The position numbers and the translations under genes were made by a program. 64,000 nucleotides of DNA. Origin: Acidimicrobiales bacterium. GTDB lineage: Bacteria > Actinomycetota > Acidimicrobiia > Acidimicrobiales > JAVJTC01. Of the stretch, positions 55,292-64,000 are shown piece by piece. A model generated the notes under the pieces. The model saw only the letters and a program-made list of their open reading frames with translations. It was not told the origin of the DNA and made no database searches. The stretch lies in assembly GCA_040219085.1 (NCBI GenBank), contig JAVJTC010000041.1:1-64000 (forward strand), written 5' to 3'. Positions within the stretch are counted from its first letter, which is position 1; each line of letters starts with the position of its first letter.

Positions 55292-56491
55292 ATGACGACG
55301 ACGACGGAACCCATCCGGCCAGACACCCCCGCAGCCGACGCCGCCACGACCGGCGCGGTGATCGCCCCGCCCGGGCTGAAGGGCCTCGTCGTGGCCGACA
55401 CGACCATCGGCGAGGTTCGCGGCGCAGAGGGCTTCTACCACTACCGGGGACGATCGGTGCCCGACCTCGCGCGAAGCGCCGATCTGGAGAGCGTCTGGTC
55501 CCTCCTCGTGGACGGCGAGTGGCCCGCCGGTGCCGAACGGGCGGCCTTCGCCGCGGAGGTTGCTGCGCTCCGGAGCGTGCCACGCGCGGCCATCGAGGCC
55601 GTGGTGACGCTGGCGCAGGCCCCGGCTCTGACCGCGTTGCGGGCGGGACTGATCACCCTCGGGGCCGACGCCCGACCCGTGATCGACTGCGACCGCGCCG
55701 GACGGCGCCACGATGCGCTACGGGTGGCCGCGGCGGTCCCCACCCTGGTCGCCGCCCATCACCGCGCCGGTCTGGGCCTCGAGCCGGTCGCGCCCGACTC
55801 GACGCTTCCTGCAGTGGCTGACTACCTGCGCATGCTCACTGGCGAGGAGGCCCCCGATGAGGCGGTCGCCGCCGTCCAGACGTACCTCATCGCGACGTTG
55901 GACCACGGATTCAATGCGTCCACGTTCACTGCGAGGGTGGTGACGTCGACCGGGGCCGATGTGCCCTCCGCGGTCGTGGCGGCGATCGGTGCCCTGTCGG
56001 GCCCGCTGCACGGCGGTGCGCCCAGCCGGGTACTCGACATGCTCGACGACATCGTCGATCCCGGACGGGCTGCGGGCTGGGTCCGGGCGGCCCTCGCGCA
56101 GGATCGCCGGATCATGGGGTTCGGCCACGCCGTGTATCGCGACACCGACCCGCGATCCCGCTTGCTGCGGGAGGTCGCCGAGGGACTCGGCGGTGACAGG
56201 ATCGCTGCAGCGGTGCCGATCGAGAGGGTCATCCTGGAGACGCTGGCCGAAGCCAAGGAGGGTCGGCGGTTCGCGACCAACGTGGAGTACTACGCCGCCG
56301 TCGCACTGGAGGCGGCAGGGATCCCCCGTGACCTGTTCACACCCACCTTCGTGGCCAGCCGGGTCATCGGTTGGATCGCCCACATCCTCGAGCAGTCCGG
56401 GGATCGGCGGATCATCCGCCCTTCGAGTCGCTACGTCGGCCCGTCGCCGACGTCACGACCGGTCGGCGCAGCGTCAGACCACGCGGCGTAG
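55292..56491 (+). CDS. Citrate synthase
   Basis: 399 residues from ATG 55292. Catalytic elements are [11 protein letters not shown] (His), [13 protein letters not shown] (His), and [14 protein letters not shown] with the Asp/Glu region. Type II-like length. It condenses acetyl-CoA (or propionyl-CoA) with oxaloacetate. Methylcitrate synthase is possible given the mut operon 8 kb away. The last 18 bases overlap the convergent phoH gene. Confidence 0.85.
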   Translation: MTTTTEPIRPDTPAADAATTGAVIAPPGLKGLVVADTTIGEVRGAEGFYHYRGRSVPDLARSADLESVWSLLVDGEWPAGAERAAFAAEVAALRSVPRAAIEAVVTLAQAPALTALRAGLITLGADARPVIDCDRAGRRHDALRVAAAVPTLVAAHHRAGLGLEPVAPDSTLPAVADYLRMLTGEEAPDEAVAAVQTYLIATLDHGFNASTFTARVVTSTGADVPSAVVAAIGALSGPLHGGAPSRVLDMLDDIVDPGRAAGWVRAALAQDRRIMGFGHAVYRDTDPRSRLLREVAEGLGGDRIAAAVPIERVILETLAEAKEGRRFATNVEYYAAVALEAAGIPRDLFTPTFVASRVIGWIAHILEQSGDRRIIRPSSRYVGPSPTSRPVGAASDHAA

Positions 56492-57805
56492 TTCACGGTC
56501 GCCGAAGGCGTCCGTTCCGGCACCGAGTTCGGTGTCGAGCATCTCCGTGACGAGCGACGCGATCGCACTGCGCTCTGCACGCTCGAGCGTGATGTGGGCG
56601 AACAGAGGGTGGCCCCGCAGCGCGTCGATCACCGAGACGATCCCGTCGTGGCGTCCGACCCGCAGGTTGTCGCGCTGCGCGACGTCGTGGGTGAGGACCA
56701 CCCGGCTGTTCGAGCCGAGGCGACTCAGCGCGGTGAGCAGCACGCCCCGCTCGAGGTTCTGGGCCTCGTCGATGATGACGAACGTGTCGGTCAGGCTGCG
56801 CCCACGGATGTGCGTCAGCGGTAGCACCTCGAGGATTCCCCGGTTGGTGATCTCGTCGATCACGTGATCGCTGCACATCGCCTCGAGGGCGTCGTTGACG
56901 GCCGCCGCCCACGGCGACATCTTCTCGGCCTCGTCGCCGGGCAGGAAGCCGAGGTCCTGTCCGCCGACGGCGAACAGGGGCCGGAACACCAGTACCTTGC
57001 GGTGGGTCTCCTGCTCCAGGACGGCTTCTATGCCCGCGGCGAGCGCGAGCACGCTCTTGCCGGTTCCGGCGCGTCCACCCAGACTGACGATGCCGATGTC
57101 GGGATCGGACAGCACGTCCGCGGCGAAGCGCTGCTCCGCATTGCGCCCCCTGATTCCGAACAGGTTGTGGTCGCCGTCCACCGGCCGCACGAGCCCGTCG
57201 GGATGGAGTCGCCCCAGCGCCGACTGCGATCCGGCCTTCAAGGTGAGACCCGTGTGGCACGGGAGTCCGTCGAGGTCGGCGATCTCAACGGCCCGGTCGG
57301 TATAGAGGCGGTCGATCGTCTCGGAGGACACCTGTCGTTCGACCGAGCCCGTCCAGCCCGGGTCGAGCGCGAGTTCGGAGCGGTACTCGTCGGCCGGCAC
57401 CTCGACCACCGCCGCCTTCAGGCGCAGCGGCAGGTCCTTCGTGACGAGGACCGTCTCGCGGCCCTCGGAGCGCAGCGACTTGGCGACCGACAGGATCCGC
57501 TGGTCGTTCGACCCGTCGAGGAGAGCCTTCGGCATCCCGGGCGCATCGACATGGTTCAGCTCGACCCTGACCGTTCCGCCGTGGGGATTGACCGGTACGG
57601 GGTTGTGGATCGTGCCGTGGCGGACCCTCAACTCCTCGAGGTGACGCAGGGTCTGGCGTGCCGCCCAGCCCAGCTCCGGATGATGGCGCTTCGCCTCGAG
57701 CTCGGTCAGGACGACCAGGGGGAGCACGACATGGTTCTCCTCGAACCGGAAGAGCGCCCCGGGGTCGGCCAACAGAACCGAAGTGTCGAGAACGTACGTG
57801 ATCAC
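56474..57805 (-). CDS. PhoH-like protein with N-terminal PIN domain
   Basis: 443 residues from ATG 57805. A PIN nuclease domain ([19 protein letters not shown] with the first Asp, and the later Glu/Asp positions) covers roughly 1-140. The C-terminal PhoH ATPase has [15 protein letters not shown] and [12 protein letters not shown]. This PIN-PhoH fusion acts on RNA. It is common in actinobacteria. It converges on the citrate synthase gene with an 18-base overlap. Confidence 0.9.
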   Translation of the reverse strand: MITYVLDTSVLLADPGALFRFEENHVVLPLVVLTELEAKRHHPELGWAARQTLRHLEELRVRHGTIHNPVPVNPHGGTVRVELNHVDAPGMPKALLDGSNDQRILSVAKSLRSEGRETVLVTKDLPLRLKAAVVEVPADEYRSELALDPGWTGSVERQVSSETIDRLYTDRAVEIADLDGLPCHTGLTLKAGSQSALGRLHPDGLVRPVDGDHNLFGIRGRNAEQRFAADVLSDPDIGIVSLGGRAGTGKSVLALAAGIEAVLEQETHRKVLVFRPLFAVGGQDLGFLPGDEAEKMSPWAAAVNDALEAMCSDHVIDEITNRGILEVLPLTHIRGRSLTDTFVIIDEAQNLERGVLLTALSRLGSNSRVVLTHDVAQRDNLRVGRHDGIVSVIDALRGHPLFAHITLERAERSAIASLVTEMLDTELGAGTDAFGDRELRRVV

Positions 57806-57918
57806 GGTGTCTCGGTCGATGTCGTCAAACTACGTCAGCGCTCCACGCGGACTGTGGATACCACGGTGAACGAACGGTGAAATCTCGTGGTCGCCCGGTT
57901 GGCCATGGCCGAAGAGCG

Positions 57919-57955
57919 ACGGGCCCGGCGCCGCCGGAAGCGACACCGGGCCCGT
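57919..57955 (-). terminator. Hairpin after nrdB
   Basis: ACGGGCCCGG (57919-57928) and CCGGGCCCGT (57946-57955) form a perfect 10-bp stem with a 17-base loop, about 73 bases beyond the nrdB stop on the minus strand and before the phoH start. It is probably the nrdAB terminator. Confidence 0.6.
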
Positions 57956-58027
57956 GGGCTGGGTAGGCGTGCCGCCGGCCGGGGCCGGACGGCTCTCACG
58001 GCTGTGGGCCGGAGATCTGATGGTGGG

Positions 58028-59113
58028 TCAGAACTCGTCGTCGAAGGTGACGTCGCCGGAGATCCCGACCTGATAGGCCGAGACGGTCCGCTCGAAGAAG
58101 TTCGACAGCTCCTGGACGTCCTGGAGCTCCATGAAGTCGAAGGGGTTCTTCGAGCCGTAACGGGGCTCGAGCCCGAGCTGGGAGAGCCGCTGGTCCGCGA
58201 TGAACTCGAGGTACTGGCGTGTGTCGGCGACCGTCATCCCGGGGACTCCTTCGCCGAGGATGTCGCGGGCGAAGGTGGTCTCACACTCGATCGCTTCGTG
58301 GATCATCGTGTGGATGTCGTCCGCGAGGGAATCGTCGAAGAGGTCGGGTTCCTCGTTGCGCACCGTGTCCACCACCTCGAGGGCGAAGTTCATGTGGCAG
58401 CTCTCGTCGCGGAAAACCCAGTTGGTGCCGGCTGCGAGGCCGTTCAGCAGTCCCTTGGACCGTAGGAAGTAGACGTACGCGAAGGCCGCGAAGAAGAACA
58501 GGCCCTCGATGCACGTGGCGAAACAGATGAGGTTCAGCAGGAACCGGCGGCGGTCGTCACGGGTCTCGAGGCTGTCGACCGCGTGGATCGAGTCGATCCA
58601 GCGGAAGCAGAACTCGGCCTTCTGGCGGATCGACGGGATGTTCTCGATCGCCGCGAACGCCGCCTGGCGCTCGTCGATGTCGGGGATGTAGTTGTCGAGC
58701 AACGTCAGGTAGAACTGGACGTGCAGCGCCTCCTCGTAGAGTTGGCGCGACAGGTACATTCTGGCCTCCGGCGCGTTGATGTGCCGGTAGAGGTTGAGAA
58801 CCAGGTTGTTCGAGACGATGGAATCGCCGGTGGCGAAGAACGCCACCAGACGGTTGACCAGGTGGCGTTCGGCCGGTAGCAGCTTGCGCTTCAGGTCCAC
58901 CAGGTCATCGGAGAAGTCGATCTCGTCGACGGTCCAGGTGTTCTTGATGGCGTCGCGGTACATGTCGTAGAAGGCCGGGTAGCGCATCGGTCGCAATGTC
59001 AGCGCGAAGCCGGGATCCAATAGCGATCGAGGCTGATTGGACGGGTCGGGGGCGATCTCGCTGACCTCGGTCAGCGGTACCTCGACGAACGGGGTCGGTT
59101 CGGTGAGGGCCAT
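58028..59113 (-). CDS. nrdB: Ribonucleoside-diphosphate reductase small subunit
   Basis: 361 residues from ATG 59113, overlapping the nrdA stop by one base (TGATG). The ferritin-like helices carry the metal ligands in PAERHLVNRLVAF, YEEALHVQFY and ESCHMNFALEVV, with a C-terminal tail ending in DDEF. Class I radical-generating subunit. Whether it is Fe- or Mn-loaded is not readable. It reduces ribonucleotides with NrdA for DNA synthesis. Confidence 0.92.
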   Translation of the reverse strand: MALTEPTPFVEVPLTEVSEIAPDPSNQPRSLLDPGFALTLRPMRYPAFYDMYRDAIKNTWTVDEIDFSDDLVDLKRKLLPAERHLVNRLVAFFATGDSIVSNNLVLNLYRHINAPEARMYLSRQLYEEALHVQFYLTLLDNYIPDIDERQAAFAAIENIPSIRQKAEFCFRWIDSIHAVDSLETRDDRRRFLLNLICFATCIEGLFFFAAFAYVYFLRSKGLLNGLAAGTNWVFRDESCHMNFALEVVDTVRNEEPDLFDDSLADDIHTMIHEAIECETTFARDILGEGVPGMTVADTRQYLEFIADQRLSQLGLEPRYGSKNPFDFMELQDVQELSNFFERTVSAYQVGISGDVTFDDEF

Positions 59114-61605
59114 CAGTCACACGCCTCGCAGGTCTCGGGGTTTTCGAGCGAACAGGCCACGGCTTCTGCGTCGGTGAAGGCCCGTGTGCCGGCGGGGACG
59201 GCCTCACCGCCGCCCGGTCCGCCGCCCGGTCCGCCGTCGCCGCCGGTGGTCGGCGCCGACGAGCCCGCCGACGTCTGGTTGATGCGGGTGGCGGGCCGGG
59301 ACCGTAGGTAGTAGGTGGTCTTGAGGCCGGCCTTCCACGCGTGCAGGTACATCGACGAGAGCTTGCCGATGGTGGGGGTCTCCATGAAGAGGTTGAGCGA
59401 CTGGCTCTGGTCGATGAAGGCCCCACGCTCGGCCGCCATGTCGATGAGCGACCGCATCGGGATCTCCCAGGCCGTGCGGTACAGCGCCCGCAGGTCCTCG
59501 GGGATCTCCGCGATCTCCTGGATGGAACCGTTGGCACGCTTGACGGCCGAGGCCATCTCCGCTGACCACAGGCCCCGCTCCTGGAGGTCACGCACCAGGT
59601 ACTGGTTGATCTGGATGAACTCGCCCGACAGCGTCTCGCGCTTGAAGAGGTTGGAGACCTGGGGTTCGATGCACTCGAAACAGCCGGCGATGGAGGCGAT
59701 CGTCGCCGTCGGTGCGATGGCGATCATCAGCGAGTTGCGCACGCCGTGTTCCCGGATGCGGGCCCGCAGGCCGTCCCAACGCTCGGGGTCGGTGGGCTCG
59801 ACCCCCCACAGGTCGAACTGGAGCTGACCCTTCGAGATGCGGGTCTCGGCGTAGTTCGGGTGGGGGCCCGAACGGGCGGCGAGCTCACAGCTCGTGGACA
59901 GCGCCCAGAAGTAGATCTCTTCGGAGATGCGCTGTGACAGGGCCCGTGCCTCGTCGGAGTCGAACGGCAGGCGTAGCTTGAAGAAGACGTCCTGGAGTCC
60001 CATGATCCCGAGGCCCACCGGGCGCCACGCCGCGTTGGAGGTGGCGGCCGCGTCCGTGGGGTAGAAGTTGATGTCGATCACACGGTCGAGGAACGGGACG
60101 GCGGTGCGGACGACCTCGCCCAGGCGGTCGAAGTCGAATTCGCCGTCACGTACGAGGCGACCGAGGTTGATCGAGCCGAGGTTGCAGACAGCGGTCTCGT
60201 CGTTGTTGGTGACCTCGAGGATCTCGGTGCAGAGGTTGGACAGGTGCACGACGCGGTCGTCGCTCCCGGTCTGGTTGCACTTCGTGTTGGAGGCGTCCTT
60301 GAAGGTGATCCAGCCGTTGCCCGTCTGGGCGAGCGTGCGCATCATCCTGCTGTAGAGGTGCCGGGCCGAGACCTGCTTCTCGTAGAGGCCGGCCTTCTCG
60401 GCCTCGAGGTACGCCCGCTCGAACTCCTCGCCGTAGAGGTCCACGAAGTGCGGGACCGTGCGGGGATCGAACAGCGACCACTGCCAGTCCTTCTCCACCC
60501 GTTCCATGAAGAGGTCGGGGACCCAGTTGGCGAGGTTGATGTTGTGGGTACGCCGGGCCTCGTCACCGGTGTTGTCCTTGAGTTCGAGGAACTCCTCGAT
60601 GTCGGCGTGCCACGTCTCCAGGTAGACGCAGGCGGCGCCCTTGCGGCGTCCACCCTGGTTGACGGCGGCCACCGAACTGTCGAGCGTCTTGAGGAAGGGG
60701 ACGATCCCGTTGGAGAGGCCGTTGGTGCCCCGGATCAACGAACCGCGGCTGCGCACGCGGCTGTAGGCGAGGCCGATACCGCCGGCGTGCTTGGAGAGTT
60801 TGGCGATGTCGGTGTAGCGGCCGTAGATGGCCTCGAGGTCATCCGCGGGGGAGTCCAGCAGGTAGCACGACGACATCTGGGGGTGGGTGGTTCCCGAGTT
60901 GAACAGAGTGGGGCTCGAGGCGAGGTACTCGAGTGAGGAGAGCAGCCGGTAGAACTCGATGGCCTCGTCGGCGGAGGTGGACAGGCCACACGCCACCCGC
61001 AACATGAAGTACTGCGGTGTCTCGACTGCCTTGCGGGTGTCGGGATGCTTGAGGAGGTAGCGGTCATAGACCGTGCGCAGGCCGAAGAACTCGAAGAGCT
61101 TGTCGCCGGCGGTGTCGACGGCGTCGTTGAGGGCCCGGGCGTTGGACTCCACGAACTCCGCGCACTCGTCGCCCACCAGCCCGAGCAGGCGGCCGGCGGC
61201 GATCGACTGGCTGAACGAGTGGATGTTCTGCGCCTCGACCTCCTCGTCGATGTAGGTGGCGAGCAGGCGCGCGGCGAGCTTGGAGTAGTTCGGCTCCTCG
61301 ACGATCAGCGCGGAGGCCGTGCGGATGGCGAGTTCGTCGAGTTCGGCCGTGGTGGCGCCGTCGCACAGGCCCGAGATGGTCCTCGTGGCGACCCGCATCG
61401 GATCCACGCCGGTGAGACCCTCGGCGCAGCGCTCGACGCGGCCGACGATCTTGGTGACGTCGACGGGGACCAGGCTCCCGTCACGTTTGCGGACACGCAT
61501 CCGGGTCTGGAAGGCCTCGTCGTCGAGACGGATCTCCTCGCCCTCGACACCGCCGGAGGCGGATCCTGTCCCGATCGTGCTGACCGACTCGTGCGTGAGT
61601 GCCAC
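59113..61605 (-). CDS. nrdA: Ribonucleoside-diphosphate reductase large subunit
   Basis: 830 residues from GTG 61605 with AGGGGAGA upstream; an earlier in-frame start would add a non-conserved leader. An ATP-cone (KRDGSLVPVDVTKIVGRV) begins near residue 32 and signals allosteric activity control. The catalytic barrel follows, with TMSSCYLLDSP-like region SSCYLLDSP and FECIEPQVSN. The final residues CEACD provide the thioredoxin-accepting Cys pair. It is class I and coupled to nrdB. Confidence 0.95.
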   Translation of the reverse strand: MALTHESVSTIGTGSASGGVEGEEIRLDDEAFQTRMRVRKRDGSLVPVDVTKIVGRVERCAEGLTGVDPMRVATRTISGLCDGATTAELDELAIRTASALIVEEPNYSKLAARLLATYIDEEVEAQNIHSFSQSIAAGRLLGLVGDECAEFVESNARALNDAVDTAGDKLFEFFGLRTVYDRYLLKHPDTRKAVETPQYFMLRVACGLSTSADEAIEFYRLLSSLEYLASSPTLFNSGTTHPQMSSCYLLDSPADDLEAIYGRYTDIAKLSKHAGGIGLAYSRVRSRGSLIRGTNGLSNGIVPFLKTLDSSVAAVNQGGRRKGAACVYLETWHADIEEFLELKDNTGDEARRTHNINLANWVPDLFMERVEKDWQWSLFDPRTVPHFVDLYGEEFERAYLEAEKAGLYEKQVSARHLYSRMMRTLAQTGNGWITFKDASNTKCNQTGSDDRVVHLSNLCTEILEVTNNDETAVCNLGSINLGRLVRDGEFDFDRLGEVVRTAVPFLDRVIDINFYPTDAAATSNAAWRPVGLGIMGLQDVFFKLRLPFDSDEARALSQRISEEIYFWALSTSCELAARSGPHPNYAETRISKGQLQFDLWGVEPTDPERWDGLRARIREHGVRNSLMIAIAPTATIASIAGCFECIEPQVSNLFKRETLSGEFIQINQYLVRDLQERGLWSAEMASAVKRANGSIQEIAEIPEDLRALYRTAWEIPMRSLIDMAAERGAFIDQSQSLNLFMETPTIGKLSSMYLHAWKAGLKTTYYLRSRPATRINQTSAGSSAPTTGGDGGPGGGPGGGEAVPAGTRAFTDAEAVACSLENPETCEACD

Positions 61606-61924
61606 GGCGGTCTCCCCTCTGCTCGTACCCGATACCCGGTCGCGAATGACCGGGGTCGCCGGAAGTGGCCGATGTCCATCACGCCACGCCCGGCGAACGT
61701 CGACCGTTCGCCCATCGGGCTCGGCGTCCGCCGGGCGGCCCTCCCGCTGTGGAGAGCGGCTCTGGTGACCATCACCGGTCATTCATCGAGCCCTTCTGGA
61801 CTCACAGATTACAGCCGCGTAATTACACCCGTGTCAAGGGGTTCGCGCCGGGGCCTCCGCATCCCCTGTACTTGCGACCATCGGCCCTTCTCGTGCGGCG
61901 CTGGCGCGCGTACCGTCGCGCGAG
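61606..61924. other. Intergenic leader region of nrdAB and the PfkB gene
   Basis: About 320 bases with no gene. It holds the nrdA promoter at 61808-61837 and hence a leader of about 195 bases, a possible ACACCCGTGT palindrome (61825-61834), and the upstream region of the PfkB kinase. No B12 or NrdR site could be recognised with confidence. Confidence 0.55.
61808..61837 (-). promoter_or_regulatory. Sigma-70-type promoter for nrdAB
   Basis: On the minus strand TTGACA (61837-61832), 18 bases, TGTAAT (61813-61808), a close match to consensus and the best promoter in the window. It predicts a start near 61801 and a leader of about 195 bases before nrdA. Confidence 0.75.
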
Positions 61925-62893
61925 ATGGAGGTCACAGGCGTTCGTGTCGTCACCCTCACGGTCAACCCGGCACTCGACGTGGCGGTCACGGTCGAGGCGA
62001 TGGTTCCCGAGCACAAGATGCACGCCGTGGCGTCGCGGCGGGACCCCGGCGGGGGCGGCGTCAACGTCTCGCGTGCGCTGAGGCGCCTCGGTGTAGCCAG
62101 CGAGGCGCTCATCGTGGCGGGAGGCCCCATCGGCGACGAACTCGTCGCGCTCGTCGAGGCGGAGGGCGTGGCGGTCTCACGCATCGCCAACCCACACATG
62201 ACGCGGGAGTCGATCGCCGTGCGCGATGCGAGCCGTGGCACCCAGTACCGCGTCGTCGTGGACGGCCCGCCGGTCGCCGACGTCGACGCCCTCCTGGACG
62301 CCGTGGTCACAGCCGCGCGCGGGGCATCGGTCCTCGTCGTCTCGGGAAATCTGTCGCCGACCACCCCGCCACGGCTCTACCGGGACCTCCTCGCTGCCGT
62401 CGACGCGGACTCGCCCGGCATGACGACGGTCGTCGACTGTGCGGGCCAGGCCCTCGCCGAGGCAGTGCGGTCCGCGGCGACGATCGTCAAGCCGAGCCGA
62501 CGTGAGCTCGCGTCGCTCGTCGACTGGACGCCCGCGACCTCCGGGGAACTCGTCGTGGCCGCCCGCGAGGTCCTCGGACGCGGCGCCGTCGAAGCGCTGG
62601 CGGTCTCCCTCGGGGCGCGCGGCGCGGTCCTGGTGGAACGGGACGGTCCCGCGACATGGTTCGCTCCACCGGCCGTGGACGTGGTGAGCACCGTCGGCTC
62701 CGGCGACACGATGGTGGCGGCACTCGTGGCGGCACTGTTGGACGGAAGTGACCTCGTCGACGCCGTGCGCCGCGGTGTCGCCGCCGGCACGGCTGCGTGC
62801 CTCACCGACGGGACCGACCTGTGCCATGTCGCCGATGTGGAGCGACTCCTCCCGCTCGTGAGGATGGAGACCGACACCGGGCGGATCCGATGA
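61925..62893 (+). CDS. PfkB-family hexose kinase (1-phosphofructokinase-like)
   Basis: 322 residues from ATG 61925. The first motif VTLTVNPALDVAV and PGGGGVNVSRALRRLG are the 1-phosphofructokinase/tagatose-6-phosphate kinase type, and VSTVGSGDTMVAALVAA the C-terminal anion-hole and catalytic Asp. It phosphorylates a ketose or ketose phosphate. Its stop overlaps the start of the fucose-isomerase-like gene by four bases (ATGA), so they act on the same sugar. Confidence 0.85.
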   Translation: MEVTGVRVVTLTVNPALDVAVTVEAMVPEHKMHAVASRRDPGGGGVNVSRALRRLGVASEALIVAGGPIGDELVALVEAEGVAVSRIANPHMTRESIAVRDASRGTQYRVVVDGPPVADVDALLDAVVTAARGASVLVVSGNLSPTTPPRLYRDLLAAVDADSPGMTTVVDCAGQALAEAVRSAATIVKPSRRELASLVDWTPATSGELVVAAREVLGRGAVEALAVSLGARGAVLVERDGPATWFAPPAVDVVSTVGSGDTMVAALVAALLDGSDLVDAVRRGVAAGTAACLTDGTDLCHVADVERLLPLVRMETDTGRIR

Positions 62894-64000
62894 CGGCGTC
62901 GAGCGTCGGGTTCATCGCCATCGGCCGCCCGACCTTCGACGTCGCTGCCGGTCGGCGCTACGCCCGAATGGCCCTCGGTCGGTTGCGCGACGCCGTCGAC
63001 GGGTGCGTCGGTACCGACACGGTGTTCACCGAACCCGCCGAGGTGTCCGCCGTCGTCGGGGAGTGGCCCGACCGCCTCGACGCCGTCGTCGTGGCACACG
63101 CCACGTTCAGCGACTCCTCGCTGGTGGCGGCCGTGCGGGAGCAGGTCACGGCTCAACTCGTACTGTGGGCCTTCCCGGAGCGACGTACCGGTGACCGCCT
63201 CAGGTTGAACTCGCTGTGCGGCCTCAATCTCGCCGCCTACCTGCTGGGACGTCTCGATCCGCTGGGACCGGCGCCGGCCCGACTGTTCGTCGATCCCTCC
63301 TCCCCCGGAGCCACCGAGCGACTCGCCGTCGCGTTGGCGCGCCCGACGCGGGTACGCCCCGCGATCTCGGCACCCCCGGACCCGGCGGCTCCGGACCCCG
63401 CCGCGCTCCTACGCGCCGACGCGCTGCGTGCGCGCCTCGCCCGGGCCCGCATCGGCGTCATCGGCGAGCCTCCGGTCGGCTTCGAACCCTGTGCCGTGGA
63501 GCCCGCCGTGGTCGCGTCGAACATCGGGACCACGATCCGAACCGTGGCCCTCGAAGACCTGTTCGTGCGGGCCGAGGCCGCCACCGGCTCACAGGTCGGT
63601 GAACTGGTCGAGCGCGTCTCGCGGAGGATGGCGGGAGTGGACCGTCTCGACCCCGAGGGGGTGCGGCGTAGCCTGCGCCTCCACGTCGCGCTCACCGATC
63701 TGGCGGCGGACAACGGCTGGGACGGCGTGGCGCCACGCTGTTGGCCGGAGTGCTTCACCGACAACGGCGGAGCATGCTGCACCCCGCTGGCGCTCGCGAT
63801 TGGTGACGGTCTGGCCGGTGCCTGTGAGGCCGATGCGCTCGGCGCCGTGATCACGCTCGCGCTGGGAGACCTCGCCGGTGGCGACGCGTTCGTCGCGGAC
63901 CTGGTCGACGTGGCCCACGAGGGCGACGGTGAGACGGCTGTGCTGTGGCACTGTGGCGCGGCACCGTTGTCGATGGCCGCCACGGAGCGCCCGGCCGCCG
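62890..64000 (+). CDS. L-fucose isomerase-like protein (partial, cut by window end)
   Basis: At least 370 residues from ATG 62890, running off the end. No signal peptide. The C-terminal section seen includes CWPECFTDNGGACCTPLAL, CEADALGAVITLAL and VLWHCGAAPLSMA, which resemble L-fucose/L-arabinose isomerase-family proteins with Cys and Glu/Asp metal ligands. Such proteins interconvert aldose and ketose. Coupling with a PfkB kinase suggests isomerisation followed by phosphorylation. The missing end prevents a finer call. Confidence 0.7.
   Translation, partial: MTASSVGFIAIGRPTFDVAAGRRYARMALGRLRDAVDGCVGTDTVFTEPAEVSAVVGEWPDRLDAVVVAHATFSDSSLVAAVREQVTAQLVLWAFPERRTGDRLRLNSLCGLNLAAYLLGRLDPLGPAPARLFVDPSSPGATERLAVALARPTRVRPAISAPPDPAAPDPAALLRADALRARLARARIGVIGEPPVGFEPCAVEPAVVASNIGTTIRTVALEDLFVRAEAATGSQVGELVERVSRRMAGVDRLDPEGVRRSLRLHVALTDLAADNGWDGVAPRCWPECFTDNGGACCTPLALAIGDGLAGACEADALGAVITLALGDLAGGDAFVADLVDVAHEGDGETAVLWHCGAAPLSMAATERPAA

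Noticed and set aside
61606-61807. Cobalamin riboswitch in the nrdAB leader
   Set aside because: No B12-box-like sequence or conserved core was seen by eye; only the leader length is suggestive.
61825-61834. NrdR box
   Set aside because: ACACCCGTGT is palindromic but lacks the length and central AT-rich sequence of known boxes, and no second box was seen.

Overview
The window is GC-rich, almost fully coding DNA from an actinobacterium. Pointers to Actinomycetota are the many GTG and a few TTG starts, ATGA/GTGA stop-start overlaps, -10 boxes placed for leaderless mRNAs, a DsbA-fold reductase of the mycothiol-dependent Rv2466c type, a probable F420-type flavin-dependent oxidoreductase, and PspA, NrdAB and L28/L33 proteins of actinobacterial type. 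A class such as Acidimicrobiia is only a guess. No rRNA or CRISPR array is present.

Layout. 1-3100: a decayed mobile region. It holds the tail of an ISL3-type transposase, the 3' half of a tRNA-Met gene still followed by its terminator (an attachment-site scar), an AlpA-like gene, a frameshifted catalytic-residue-poor tyrosine recombinase and a frameshifted DDE-type transposase-like gene, then an intact tRNA-Arg(CCT). 3.2-3.7 kb is non-coding, with a 16-bp inverted repeat and an orphan terminator. 3.7-23 kb is a mosaic of housekeeping and metabolic genes: a membrane O-acyltransferase with SGNH domain, L28/L33, an HD protein, a dehydrogenase-aldolase pair, MsrA, a small CopG/MazF-like module, PspA with a membrane partner, a lipoprotein metallopeptidase, and an oxidoreductase/epoxide hydrolase/MaoC group.

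23-34.4 kb is the most distinctive part: a LacI-type regulator, a complete alpha-glucoside-type ABC importer (binding lipoprotein, two permeases, ATPase), a Gfo/Idh-fold protein, an aldo/keto reductase overlapping an SsuD-type sulfonate monooxygenase, and a zinc dehydrogenase. Three near-identical LacI-type palindromes lie upstream of the regulator, the binding protein and the ATPase. A sugar importer, a desulfonating monooxygenase and an aldo/keto reductase together match the parts list of oxidative sulfoquinovose breakdown (sulfo-SMO pathway). I infer uptake of a sulfosugar glycoside, cleavage (perhaps by the Gfo/Idh protein acting as an NAD-dependent glycosidase), release of sulfite, and reduction of the 6-oxo-sugar to glucose. 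The flavin reductase is not in the window.

34.4-64 kb carries core and lipid metabolism: OsmC, low-molecular-weight phosphatase plus fructosamine kinase, thioesterases, PrmA with an FAD-linked dehydrogenase, methylmalonyl-CoA mutase (small and large subunits plus MeaB GTPase), a glutamate-synthase-like flavoprotein, a convergent overlapping PHB pair (3-hydroxybutyrate dehydrogenase and intracellular PHB depolymerase), a divergent citrate synthase pair in which one enzyme carries an N-terminal DNA-binding domain, PhoH, class I ribonucleotide reductase with a good promoter, and a PfkB kinase coupled to a fucose-isomerase-like gene cut by the window end.
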